From contig NZ_CP089391.1 of the NCBI RefSeq assembly GCF_027594865.1, forward strand, positions 2,138,501 to 2,202,500: a stretch of 64,000 nucleotides of DNA. The letters are read 5' to 3'. The translations under genes were made by a program, and so were the position numbers. Positions 16,528-23,992 of the stretch are shown piece after piece; the first letter of the stretch is position 1, and every line of letters begins with the position of its first letter. Source of the DNA: Bradyrhizobium xenonodulans. GTDB lineage: Bacteria > Pseudomonadota > Alphaproteobacteria > Rhizobiales > Xanthobacteraceae. Below the pieces are notes generated by a model. It was not told where the DNA came from. It saw only the letters and a program-made list of their open reading frames with translations, and made no database searches.

Positions 16528-16572
16528 GGCACTTTGGCTCAAAGCATTTTGGCTCAGAAGCGATTGCCTCAA
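16519..16572. repeat. Four-unit 15-bp tandem repeat after fixJ
   Basis: The units begin at exactly 15-bp steps: TTGGCTCAAGGCACT (16519), TTGGCTCAAAGCATT (16534), TTGGCTCAGAAGCGA (16549) and the degenerate TTGCCTCAA (16564-16572), which overlaps the fixJ stop codon at 16569-16571. The TTGGCTCA core is identical in the first three. On the fixJ strand each unit begins TGAG(C/G)CAA, as if the end of fixJ had been duplicated. Confidence 0.75.
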
Positions 16573-17186
16573 TCCTTGAGCATGCCGGCGCGCATGGCCA
16601 GCCGCACCAGCTCCGACAGGCTGCCTGCCTGCATCTTGGTCATGACGTTGGCGCGGTAGACTTCGATCGTGCGCGGGCTGATGTCGTATTCCCTGGCGAT
16701 CAGCTTGTTGGAGAGGCCCGCGATCAGCCCCTCCATGACCTGGCGCTCCCTGGGACTCAGGGAAGCGACGCGTGCGGCGACATCCTGCGAGACCGCCTCG
16801 TTCCTGGCGGCAGGCTCGGCCTGGCGGATCGCCGTCTCGATCATGGTGACGAGGCGATCGTCCTCAAATGGCTTCTCGAGAAAATCGACTGCCCCGAGCT
16901 TCATCGCCTCGACCGCGAGCGGCACGTCGCCATGACCGGTCATGATCAGGATCGGAAACGCGCTTTGCTGCGCCTTCATCCGTTTCAGCAGCTCGATCCC
17001 GTCGAGGCCGGGCATGCGCACGTCCGAGACGATGCAGCCAAAGGCGAGGCCGGGCAGGGCGTCGAGGAAGGCCCGGGCGTCGTCGAACAGCGTGACGCCG
17101 AAGCCGGAGGAATCCAGCAGGAAGTTCAGCGAATCACGCATCGCCGCGTCGTCGTCGATGACGTAGACATGTGCTTTGGTCGTCAT
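16569..17186 (-). CDS. fixJ: FixJ response regulator
   Basis: 205 aa. A receiver domain begins VYVIDDDAAMRDSLNFLL, with phosphoacceptor D55 in GCIVSDVRMPGLDGIEL, conserved Thr in ILIMTGHGD and Lys in DFLEKPF. It is joined to a LuxR-type helix-turn-helix (LSPRERQVMEGLIAGLSNKLIAREYDISPRTIEVYRANVM). FixJ receives phosphate from FixL under low O2 and activates fixK2. I chose the ATG at 17186 (MTTKAHVYVIDDD), the family start and length; an upstream in-frame extension to 17261 runs into the fixL coding region. The gap to fixL is 5 nt, so the two are cotranscribed. Confidence 0.96.
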   Translation of the reverse strand: MTTKAHVYVIDDDAAMRDSLNFLLDSSGFGVTLFDDARAFLDALPGLAFGCIVSDVRMPGLDGIELLKRMKAQQSAFPILIMTGHGDVPLAVEAMKLGAVDFLEKPFEDDRLVTMIETAIRQAEPAARNEAVSQDVAARVASLSPRERQVMEGLIAGLSNKLIAREYDISPRTIEVYRANVMTKMQAGSLSELVRLAMRAGMLKD

Positions 17187-17191
17187 TTTGA

Positions 17192-18709
17192 TCAGTTCTC
17201 GTCGGCTGCCGGCAGGGTGAAGCGGAATGTCGCGCCGCCCGATGCGTTGCTCTCGGCCCACATGCGGCCGCCGTGAGCCTCGATGATCGAGCGGCTGATG
17301 GACAGTCCCACGCCCATGCCGGTGTCTTTGGTGGTGAAGAAGGTCTGGAACAGGTTTGGAATCACATCGTCCTGGAAACCGGAGCCGGTGTCGGAGACTT
17401 CGACCTCGATCATGTCCTCACTGACGCGGGCGTTGGCGACGACGAGCTCGCGCCGCTCGGACTGCGCCATCGCTTCAAGCGCGTTGCGGAACAAATTGAC
17501 CAGCACCTGCTGGATCTGCACGCGGTCGGCGAGGACGAGATCGGCGGCGGGATCGAGGCTGAAGCGGAGCTGCACGTTCTGCTCGCGCGCACCGGCCAGC
17601 CCGAGCGCACCGGCCTCCTCGATCAGCTTGGAGAGGCTCTCGACACGCTTCTCGGATTCACCGCGGGAGACGAAGTCGCGCAGGCCCCGGATGATCTGGC
17701 CGGCGCGCAAGGCCTGCTCCGATGCGCGATCCAGCGCGTTTTCGATCTTCGGCGTGTTGGGATCAGTGCTGCCGGCGAGCAGCCGCCGGGAGCCCTTCAT
17801 GTAATTGCTGATCGCCGCCAGCGGCTGGTTGATCTCGTGGGCGAGCGCGGAAGCCATCTCGCCCATCGCGGTCAGCCGCGAGACGTGGACGAGCTCGGAC
17901 TGCAACTCCTGGAGTCGCGCCTGGGTCTGCTGGTGCTCGGTGAGGTCGCGGACGAAGCCGGTGAAATAAGGCTCACCGCCGGACTGCATCTCGCCGATCG
18001 ACAGGTGCATCGGAAAGGTCGTGCCGTCACGGCGCTTGCCGGTCACGATGCGGCCGATGCCGATGATGTGCGGATCGCTCGTCGTACGGTAGCGGGCGAT
18101 GTAACCGTCATGGCGGGAGCGGTCGGGCTCCGGCATCAGGATGCTGACGTTCTTGCCGATCGCTTCGTGCTCGGACCAGCCGAACAGGCGCTCTGCGGCC
18201 GTACTGAAGAGCTGCATCATGCCTTGGCCGTCGATGACGATCATGGCATCGGGAATGGTCTGGAGGATGGAGCGGAGGTGGGTCTCGCGGGTGCGCAGCG
18301 CTTCTTCGACCTGCTTCTCCTCGTCGATATCGAGAAAGATGCCGCTGAGATGACGGACGACGCCGGCGTCGTCGCGAATGACTCCCGCCCGGGCGCGAAT
18401 CCACTGTCCTCTGCCGGAGGCGTTCGAGACCTGGAAAGACACGTCGAAGCCGCCGCCGCGTTCGGAGACGCGCTTGATCGCGGTCTCCACGCGTTCGCGG
18501 TCCTTGGTCTCGAGGCGCGACAGGAAGAGGTCGTAGCTCGCCGGTTGATCCGGCTCGATGCCGAGCAGGCTCCTGGCGGTATCGGACCAGTCCAATTCCC
18601 GCGTCGCGAGGTCGAGATCCCAGGTGCCGACGCCGAATCCCTCGATCCGGACCCGGAAATGCTCGCCCCTGCCGTCATCTGGCGGATGGGTTACGCGGGT
18701 CGGGGACAA
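17192..18709 (-). CDS. fixL: FixL oxygen-sensing haem PAS histidine kinase
   Basis: 505 aa from a TTG start with GGAG 10 nt upstream. Two PAS domains (about 25-130 and 145-257). The second is the haem domain, with proximal His200 (RSRHDGY), Arg206, Ile215, Arg220, Leu236 and Ile238, all at the numbers known for B. japonicum FixL. That agreement fixes the unusual start codon. The kinase domain has H291 in ALAHEINQPLAA, the N box NLFRNALEAM, and the G boxes DTGSGF and GMGVGLSIS. O2 binding to the haem inhibits autophosphorylation; deoxy-FixL phosphorylates FixJ. No transmembrane segments are visible, so it is a soluble FixL, unlike the membrane-bound S. meliloti form. Confidence 0.97.
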   Translation of the reverse strand: MSPTRVTHPPDDGRGEHFRVRIEGFGVGTWDLDLATRELDWSDTARSLLGIEPDQPASYDLFLSRLETKDRERVETAIKRVSERGGGFDVSFQVSNASGRGQWIRARAGVIRDDAGVVRHLSGIFLDIDEEKQVEEALRTRETHLRSILQTIPDAMIVIDGQGMMQLFSTAAERLFGWSEHEAIGKNVSILMPEPDRSRHDGYIARYRTTSDPHIIGIGRIVTGKRRDGTTFPMHLSIGEMQSGGEPYFTGFVRDLTEHQQTQARLQELQSELVHVSRLTAMGEMASALAHEINQPLAAISNYMKGSRRLLAGSTDPNTPKIENALDRASEQALRAGQIIRGLRDFVSRGESEKRVESLSKLIEEAGALGLAGAREQNVQLRFSLDPAADLVLADRVQIQQVLVNLFRNALEAMAQSERRELVVANARVSEDMIEVEVSDTGSGFQDDVIPNLFQTFFTTKDTGMGVGLSISRSIIEAHGGRMWAESNASGGATFRFTLPAADEN

Positions 18710-18844
18710 GCAGCAGCTCCAATTGTCTCGCGGCGGGCTGATTTGCCGCCACCATCACGGCAATTTCGCTCAGGGCTCCGCCGGAGGCAAGGTCGGATGT
18801 CTGATTCGGTTGGTGGATTTCCCGCAGGCCCGGCGCCCGGCGAT

Positions 18845-18858
18845 TTGATCTAGCTCAT
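18845..18858. promoter_or_regulatory. Imperfect FixK-like box upstream of the universal stress gene
   Basis: TTGATCTAGCTCAT matches the left half of the FixK/Fnr consensus TTGAT-N4-ATCAA perfectly and the right half only in part. Its centre lies 66.5 nt before the ATG at 18918, compared with 64.5 for the fixN box and 65.5 for the fixG box. The matching spacing is the main argument for function. Confidence 0.4.
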
Positions 18859-18917
18859 CTTGCCTTGCAGCGGCGAGGCTAGATTTCGTGCCAGTTCTTG
18901 GCTTCCGGAGACTCCCG

Positions 18918-19751
18918 ATGACATACGCGACCGTGATGGTCAGCCTGGCGCTCGACCAGTCCAACGAGGCGCGCCTTCAGGTCGCGGGCGAGCTCGCCGA
19001 GCGATTCGAGGCGACCATCGTCGGGGTTGCCGCGGCGCAGTTCGCGCCGCCGCTCTATTTCACCGACGGTGCCGCGGCCCAGAGCCTGATCGATCGGGAG
19101 GAAGCGTCCATCAAGAAGCGCCTTGCCGATCTGGAGGTCCAGTTCCGCGCCGCGACGAGCGCGCGCGGCGGACGCATGGAGTGGCGCAGCGCGATGGATT
19201 TTCCGGCGCGATTCGTGCTGGCGCAGGCGCGCTGTGCCGACATCATCGTCAGCGGCGGGCAGAGCCCGGCCTTCTCCGACGCGTTCGCGCTGGCGAGCCC
19301 CAAGGATCTGGTGATGCAGGCCGGCCGGCCGCTTCTCGTCGTCCCCGACAAGGTCAACTGGCTCGATCTGCGCAGCGTGCTGGTGGCCTGGAAAGACACG
19401 CCGGAATCCCGGCGTGCACTGGCCGACGCGCTGCCGATGCTGCGCAAGGCGAGGGACGTCACCATCGTCGAAGTGCCGGAGCGCGACGACGATCGCTCGG
19501 TCGTGATGGCCGGCGTCACGGATGTTGCCGCCTGGCTCGCCCGTCACGGCATCGCCGCGACGGCGCGGGTCTCGGAGGCCGGGGGAGGCGAAACTGCCGC
19601 CGCGCAATTGGAGAAGGTCGCCGGCGACGTCGGCGCCGGCCTGATCGTCGCGGGTGCCTATGGTCATTCGCGCTTTCGCGAGCTGATCCTCGGCGGCGTC
19701 ACCGAATATCTGGTCACTCAATCCATCCGCAGCGTGCTGCTGTCGCACTGA
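18918..19751 (+). CDS. Universal stress protein, tandem UspA domains
   Basis: 277 aa. Two UspA-like halves: residues 1-143, with TVMVSLALDQSNEARL at the start, and about 150-277, starting RSVLVAWKDTPESRRAL. The second half ends in GAYGHSRFRELILGGVTEYL, the ATP-binding-type G-x2-G-x9-G loop in a variant form. Tandem Usp proteins are often induced by hypoxia or stress. The ATG at 18918 has CGGAG upstream. It is divergent from fixL and 39 nt upstream of a CBS-domain gene, and an imperfect FixK-like box precedes it, all pointing to a role in low-oxygen physiology. The biochemical activity is unknown. Confidence 0.9.
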   Translation: MTYATVMVSLALDQSNEARLQVAGELAERFEATIVGVAAAQFAPPLYFTDGAAAQSLIDREEASIKKRLADLEVQFRAATSARGGRMEWRSAMDFPARFVLAQARCADIIVSGGQSPAFSDAFALASPKDLVMQAGRPLLVVPDKVNWLDLRSVLVAWKDTPESRRALADALPMLRKARDVTIVEVPERDDDRSVVMAGVTDVAAWLARHGIAATARVSEAGGGETAAAQLEKVAGDVGAGLIVAGAYGHSRFRELILGGVTEYLVTQSIRSVLLSH

Positions 19752-19790
19752 CCGCCGGCCGGCCGAAAAGCCATTCGAGGAGGACGCGCC

Positions 19791-20216
19791 GTGTACAAAT
19801 TTCTTGAAGAGACCGTCGACGGTTACATGACGCGCAACGTCAAGGCGGTGCAGCGTGACCACGACCTGCTCGCACTCAGCGAGATGTTCGAAACCGACGA
19901 TTTCAACTCCTATCCGGTCGAGGACGACGGGCAGGTGGTCGGCATCGTCACCAAATTCGACATCCTGAAATGCTTCGCCTTCACGCCGAGCCAGATGCTG
20001 CCGCGCTATCACGACCTGATGAGCCGCAAGATCGGCGACGTCATGACGCCCGAGTTCATCTATGTCAGCCCCGACACGCGGCTGACGCGCGTGCTCCAGA
20101 TCATGGTCGAACACCGCATCAGGAGCATCATCGTCCTCGACGGCGCGCAGAAGCTGGTCGGAATCATCGCCCGCGAAGACGTCATCGCCGCGCTCAAGGC
20201 GACGGCAAGGGACTAG
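19791..20216 (+). CDS. CBS-domain pair protein
   Basis: 141 aa from a GTG start preceded by a strong GAGGAGG. Two CBS motifs: VDGYMTRNVKAVQRDHDLLALSEMF...NSYPVEDDGQVVGIVTKFDIL (about 8-60) and IGDVMTPEFIYVSPDTRLTRVLQIMVEHRIRSIIVLD...LVGIIAREDVI (about 78-135). CBS pairs bind adenine nucleotides and signal energy status. There is no attached enzyme or channel domain. It is cotranscribed with the Usp gene, lies directly before fixNOQP and ends in a strong hairpin. Its partner is unknown. Confidence 0.92.
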   Translation: MYKFLEETVDGYMTRNVKAVQRDHDLLALSEMFETDDFNSYPVEDDGQVVGIVTKFDILKCFAFTPSQMLPRYHDLMSRKIGDVMTPEFIYVSPDTRLTRVLQIMVEHRIRSIIVLDGAQKLVGIIAREDVIAALKATARD

Positions 20217-20242
20217 GGCGGTGCGCCGGTTCCCGCAGTTCC

Positions 20243-20266
20243 GGGCTCCGTGATTCCACGGAGCCC
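20243..20266 (+). terminator. Terminator hairpin after the usp-CBS operon
   Basis: GGGCTCCGTG (20243-20252) pairs perfectly with CACGGAGCCC (20257-20266) around a 4-nt loop. No T-tract follows, but the 10-bp GC-rich stem separates the CBS gene from the fixN promoter. Confidence 0.6.
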
Positions 20267-20353
20267 ACCGGCTGCCGTGCGCGTGATGTCCGGCTCAGGC
20301 GACCGAGATCGCTTTCAGATCAGCGCCCCCACATTAACAGAAATCCACCTATC

Positions 20354-20367
20354 TTGATTTCAATCAA
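20354..20367. promoter_or_regulatory. FixK box (anaerobox) of fixNOQP
   Basis: TTGATTTCAATCAA is a perfect TTGAT-N4-ATCAA palindrome. Its centre is 64.5 nt before the fixN ATG; with a class II geometry (centre at -41.5) transcription would start near 20402. FixK2 control of fixNOQP through such a box is established in B. japonicum. Confidence 0.93.
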
Positions 20368-20424
20368 TTCCCTGCGAGGGTGAATGTGGTTTCTGGCTCC
20401 GTGTTCTTTCGAAAGAGAATCCGC

Positions 20425-22074
20425 ATGAGCCAGCCCTCCATCTCCAAATCCATGACCATCGGTGAAAGCGGCCTGGCTGTCATGTTCGCAGCCACTGCCT
20501 TCCTCTGCGTGATCGCAACGGCCAAGGCGCTCGATGCGCCTTTCGCCTTCCATGCCGCGCTCGGCGCGGCGGCGAGCCTCGCCGCAGTGTTCTGCATCGT
20601 CAACCGCTACTTCGACCGCCCGGCGGCGCTGCCGCCCGAGGAGATCAACGGTCGCCCCAATTACAACATGGGGCCGATCAAGTTCACCGCCGTCATGGCG
20701 ATGTTCTGGGGCATCGCAGGCTTCCTCGTCGGCCTGCTCATTGCCTCGCAGCTCGCCTGGCCGGCGCTGAACTTCGATCTGCCCTGGACCAGCTTCGGCC
20801 GTCTCCGGCCGCTGCACACCTCCGCGGTGATCTTCGCTTTCGGCGGCAACGTGCTGATCGGCACGTCCTTCTATGTGGTGCAGAAGTCCTGCCGCGCGCG
20901 CCTCGCCGGCGATCTCGCGCCCTGGTTCGTCGTGATCGGCTACAACTTCTTCATCCTGATCGCCGGCACCGGCTATCTGCTCGGCGTCACCCAGTCGAAG
21001 GAATATGCCGAGCCGGAATGGTATGCCGACCTCTGGCTCACCATCGTCTGGGTCGCTTACCTCCTCGTCTTCCTTGCCACCATCTTCAAGCGCAAGGAGC
21101 CGCATATCTTCGTCGCGAACTGGTTCTATCTCGCCTTCATCGTGACGATCGCCGTGCTGCATCTCGGCAACAATCCCGCGCTGCCCGTCTCGATGTTCGG
21201 CTCGAAGTCGTATGTTGCCTGGGGCGGCATCCAGGACGCCATGTTCCAGTGGTGGTACGGCCACAACGCGGTCGGCTTCTTCCTGACCGCCGGCTTCCTC
21301 GCCATCATGTACTACTTCATCCCGAAGCGCGCCGAGCGGCCGGTCTATTCCTACCGTCTCTCGATCATCCACTTCTGGGCGCTGATCTTCCTCTACATCT
21401 GGGCCGGGCCCCATCATCTGCACTACACGGCGCTGCCGGACTGGACGCAGACGCTCGGCATGACCTTCTCGATCATGCTGTGGATGCCCTCCTGGGGCGG
21501 CATGATCAACGGCCTGATGACGCTGTCGGGGGCCTGGGACAAGCTGCGCACCGATCCCGTGCTGCGCATGCTCGTGGTCTCCGTCGCCTTCTACGGCATG
21601 TCGACCTTCGAAGGCCCGATGATGTCGATCAAGGTGGTGAACTCGCTCAGCCACTACACCGACTGGACCATCGGCCACGTGCATTCCGGCGCGCTCGGCT
21701 GGGTCGGCTTCGTCTCCTTCGGCGCGCTCTACTGCCTGGTGCCGTGGATCTGGAACCGCAAGGGCCTCTACAGCCTCAAGCTCGTCAACTGGCACTTCTG
21801 GATCGCGACGCTCGGCATCGTTCTCTACATCTCCGCGATGTGGGTGTCCGGCATCCTCCAGGGCTTGATGTGGCGCGCCTACACCTCGCTCGGCTTCCTC
21901 GAATATTCCTTCATCGAGAGCGTCGAGGCCATGCACCCCTTCTACATCATCCGCGCCGCCGGCGGCGGGCTGTTCCTGATCGGCGCGCTGATCATGGCCT
22001 ACAATCTCTGGATGACCGTTCGCGTCGGCGAACAGGAAGTCCAGATGCCCGTCGCGCTTCAGCCGGCGGAATGA
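20425..22074 (+). CDS. fixN: cbb3-type cytochrome c oxidase subunit I
   Basis: 549 aa from [10 protein letters not shown], the length of B. japonicum FixN. Twelve or more membrane helices. Haem b and b3 and CuB ligands sit in conserved settings: [14 protein letters not shown] (low-spin haem His), [10 protein letters not shown] (CuB His), [13 protein letters not shown] (His pair) and [17 protein letters not shown] (haem ligands). It forms the catalytic O2-reducing subunit of the high-affinity cbb3 oxidase (CcoN) used in microaerobiosis and in nodules. In-frame sequence upstream to 20380 lacks a ribosome site and lies in the leader. First gene of the fixNOQP operon. Confidence 0.97.
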   Translation: MSQPSISKSMTIGESGLAVMFAATAFLCVIATAKALDAPFAFHAALGAAASLAAVFCIVNRYFDRPAALPPEEINGRPNYNMGPIKFTAVMAMFWGIAGFLVGLLIASQLAWPALNFDLPWTSFGRLRPLHTSAVIFAFGGNVLIGTSFYVVQKSCRARLAGDLAPWFVVIGYNFFILIAGTGYLLGVTQSKEYAEPEWYADLWLTIVWVAYLLVFLATIFKRKEPHIFVANWFYLAFIVTIAVLHLGNNPALPVSMFGSKSYVAWGGIQDAMFQWWYGHNAVGFFLTAGFLAIMYYFIPKRAERPVYSYRLSIIHFWALIFLYIWAGPHHLHYTALPDWTQTLGMTFSIMLWMPSWGGMINGLMTLSGAWDKLRTDPVLRMLVVSVAFYGMSTFEGPMMSIKVVNSLSHYTDWTIGHVHSGALGWVGFVSFGALYCLVPWIWNRKGLYSLKLVNWHFWIATLGIVLYISAMWVSGILQGLMWRAYTSLGFLEYSFIESVEAMHPFYIIRAAGGGLFLIGALIMAYNLWMTVRVGEQEVQMPVALQPAE

Positions 22075-22084
22075 GGAGCTTTCC

Positions 22085-22819
22085 ATGTCGTTCTGGACAC
22101 GCCACCAAATCTTCGAAAAGAACTCGATCATCCTGATCGTCGGCATCTTGCTGGTGATCGCGATCGGCGGTCTCGTCGAGATCACCCCGCTGTTCTACCT
22201 CAAGAGCACGATCGAGGCGGTCGACGGTGTCAGGCCCTACACGCCGCTGGAGCTCGCCGGCCGCAACGTCTATGTCCGCGAAGGCTGCTATCTCTGCCAT
22301 TCGCAGATGATCCGCCCCCTGCGCGACGAGGTCGAGCGCTACGGCCACTTCTCGCTCGCCGCGGAGAGCATGTACGACCACCCGTTCCAGTGGGGCTCGA
22401 AGCGCACCGGTCCCGATCTCGCCCGCGTCGGCGCCAAATATTCCGACGACTGGCACGTCACCCATCTGACCAACCCGCGCGCGATCGTGCCGCAGTCGGT
22501 GATGCCGGGCTATCCGTTCCTCAGTTCGACCGAGGTCGATCCTAACACGATCGCCGATCACATGAAGACGCTCAAGACCGTGGGCGTGCCCTACACCGAC
22601 GACCAGATCGCCAGCGCAGGCGCCGACCTGAAGGCCCAGGCCGATCCCGACAATGCCGGCTCCGATGCCTTCACCAAGCGCTACGCCAAGGCCGTCGTGC
22701 GCAATTTCGACGGCAAGGCCGGCACGCCGACCGAGATGGACGCGCTGATCGCCTATTTGCAGATGCTCGGCACGCTGGTCGATTTCAAGATCTACAACGA
22801 GAAAGCCAATCTTCGCTGA
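22085..22819 (+). CDS. fixO: cbb3-type cytochrome c oxidase subunit II (mono-haem cytochrome c)
   Basis: 244 aa. An N-terminal membrane anchor (about 14-33, [16 protein letters not shown]) precedes a periplasmic domain with one CxxCH site, C68-YL-C71-H72 in [14 protein letters not shown], the conserved FixO/CcoO signature. A distal methionine is expected in the [10 protein letters not shown] segment. It carries electrons to FixN. It starts 10 nt after fixN with GGAG just upstream. Confidence 0.97.
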   Translation: MSFWTRHQIFEKNSIILIVGILLVIAIGGLVEITPLFYLKSTIEAVDGVRPYTPLELAGRNVYVREGCYLCHSQMIRPLRDEVERYGHFSLAAESMYDHPFQWGSKRTGPDLARVGAKYSDDWHVTHLTNPRAIVPQSVMPGYPFLSSTEVDPNTIADHMKTLKTVGVPYTDDQIASAGADLKAQADPDNAGSDAFTKRYAKAVVRNFDGKAGTPTEMDALIAYLQMLGTLVDFKIYNEKANLR

Positions 22820-22832
22820 GAAGGCATCAACG

Positions 22833-22997
22833 ATGAAAGCCATCCTGACACTCGACAATCTCGCGTCTGGTCTCGTGACCACGATCTGGACGCCGGTGTT
22901 CGTCGCGATCTTCTTCGCGATCATCGCCTATGCATTCTGGCCTCGCAACAAGGCTGCTTTCGACGAAGCGGCACAGCTGCCGTTGCGGGAGGAGTAA
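22833..22997 (+). CDS. fixQ: cbb3-type cytochrome oxidase small subunit
   Basis: 54 aa, a single membrane helix (about 18-36, TTIWTPVFVAIFFAIIAYAFW) followed by the conserved short tail WPRNKAAFDEAAQLPL seen in CcoQ/FixQ. It stabilises the oxidase assembly. Spacing of 13 nt from fixO and 6 nt to fixP shows it is part of the operon. Confidence 0.95.
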   Translation: MKAILTLDNLASGLVTTIWTPVFVAIFFAIIAYAFWPRNKAAFDEAAQLPLREE

Positions 22998-23003
22998 GAG
23001 ATC

Positions 23004-23879
23004 ATGACCGACCATCACAGCGACATCGATTCCGTCACCGGCAAGTCCACGACCGGGCATGAGTGGGACGGCATCAAGGAGCTCAACACGCCGCTGCCGC
23101 GCTGGTGGGTAATCAGCTTCTACCTCACCATCGTCTGGGCGGTCGCTTACTGGATCGTCTATCCGGCCTGGCCACTGATCCAGAGCAACACCACCGGCCT
23201 GTTCGGCTATTCCTCGCGCGCCGACGTCGCCGTCGAGCTCGCCAATCTCGAGAAGATCCGGGGTGACAAGATGACGGTGCTGGGCGCGGCCTCGCTCGCC
23301 GACATCGAAAAGGACCCGGCCCTGCTGGCGCTCGCCCGCGCCAAGGGCAAGACCGTATTCGGCGACAATTGCGCGCCGTGCCACGGCTCGGGCGGCGCCG
23401 GTGCCAAGGGATTCCCGAACCTGAACGACGACGACTGGCTGTGGGGCGGCACGCTCGACCAGATCATGCAGACCATCCAGTTCGGCGCGCGCTCCGGCCA
23501 TGCCAAGACGCATGAGGGCCAGATGCTCGCCTTCGGCAAGGACGGCATGCTGAAGGTCGACGAGATCGTCACGGTCGCCAATTACGTGCGATCGCTGTCG
23601 GGCCTGTCGACCCGCAAAGGCTATGATGCCGCCAAGGGCGAGAAGATCTTTGCGGAGAATTGCGTGGCGTGCCACGGCGACGGCGGCAAGGGCAATCCGG
23701 AGATGGGCGCCCCGAACCTGACCGACAAGATCTGGCTCTACGGCTCGGACGAGGCGAGCCTGATCGAGACCATCAGCCTTGGCCGCGCCGGCGTCATGCC
23801 GGCCTGGGAAGGGCGGCTCGATCCCGCCACCATCAAGGCAATGGCGGTCTACGTCCATTCGCTGGGCGGCGGCAAATAG
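23004..23879 (+). CDS. fixP: cbb3-type cytochrome c oxidase subunit III (di-haem cytochrome c)
   Basis: 291 aa. The N-terminus has HEWDGIKELNTPLPRWW, the FixP/CcoP signature, then a membrane helix (about 35-55). Two class I cytochrome c domains follow, with CAPCH at 123-127 and CVACH at 220-224. It accepts electrons from the bc1 complex via cytochrome c and passes them on to the oxidase core. GGAGTAAGAG lies before the ATG. Last gene of fixNOQP; a hairpin follows at 23895. Confidence 0.97.
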   Translation: MTDHHSDIDSVTGKSTTGHEWDGIKELNTPLPRWWVISFYLTIVWAVAYWIVYPAWPLIQSNTTGLFGYSSRADVAVELANLEKIRGDKMTVLGAASLADIEKDPALLALARAKGKTVFGDNCAPCHGSGGAGAKGFPNLNDDDWLWGGTLDQIMQTIQFGARSGHAKTHEGQMLAFGKDGMLKVDEIVTVANYVRSLSGLSTRKGYDAAKGEKIFAENCVACHGDGGKGNPEMGAPNLTDKIWLYGSDEASLIETISLGRAGVMPAWEGRLDPATIKAMAVYVHSLGGGK

Positions 23880-23894
23880 CGGATCCGCGGCCGG

Positions 23895-23920
23895 GCGGGA
23901 GCCAACAAAACTGCTCCCGC
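23895..23920 (+). terminator. Hairpin between fixP and the fixG promoter
   Basis: GCGGGAGC (23895-23902) pairs perfectly with GCTCCCGC (23913-23920) around a 10-nt loop. The right arm directly abuts the FixK box of fixGHIS. No T-tract follows, so termination of the fixNOQP transcript may be partial. Confidence 0.55.
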
Positions 23921-23934
23921 TTGAGCTGGATCAA
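23921..23934. promoter_or_regulatory. FixK box of fixGHIS
   Basis: TTGAGCTGGATCAA fits TTGA-N6-TCAA, with one deviation from the extended TTGAT-N4-ATCAA palindrome. Its centre is 65.5 nt before the fixG ATG, nearly identical to the fixN arrangement. Confidence 0.88.
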
Positions 23935-23992
23935 CTGACGCGGCGGCGTCGGGTCTAGGTTTAATCGCACCTTCTCGAGACAAACCTTCGCG

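Noticed and set aside
20320..22185. 621-codon open frame on the minus strand across fixN
   Set aside because: It is fully antisense to fixN, low in hydrophobic structure and rich in His/Asp/Glu/Arg, typical of a GC-rich shadow frame; no ribosome site or family match.
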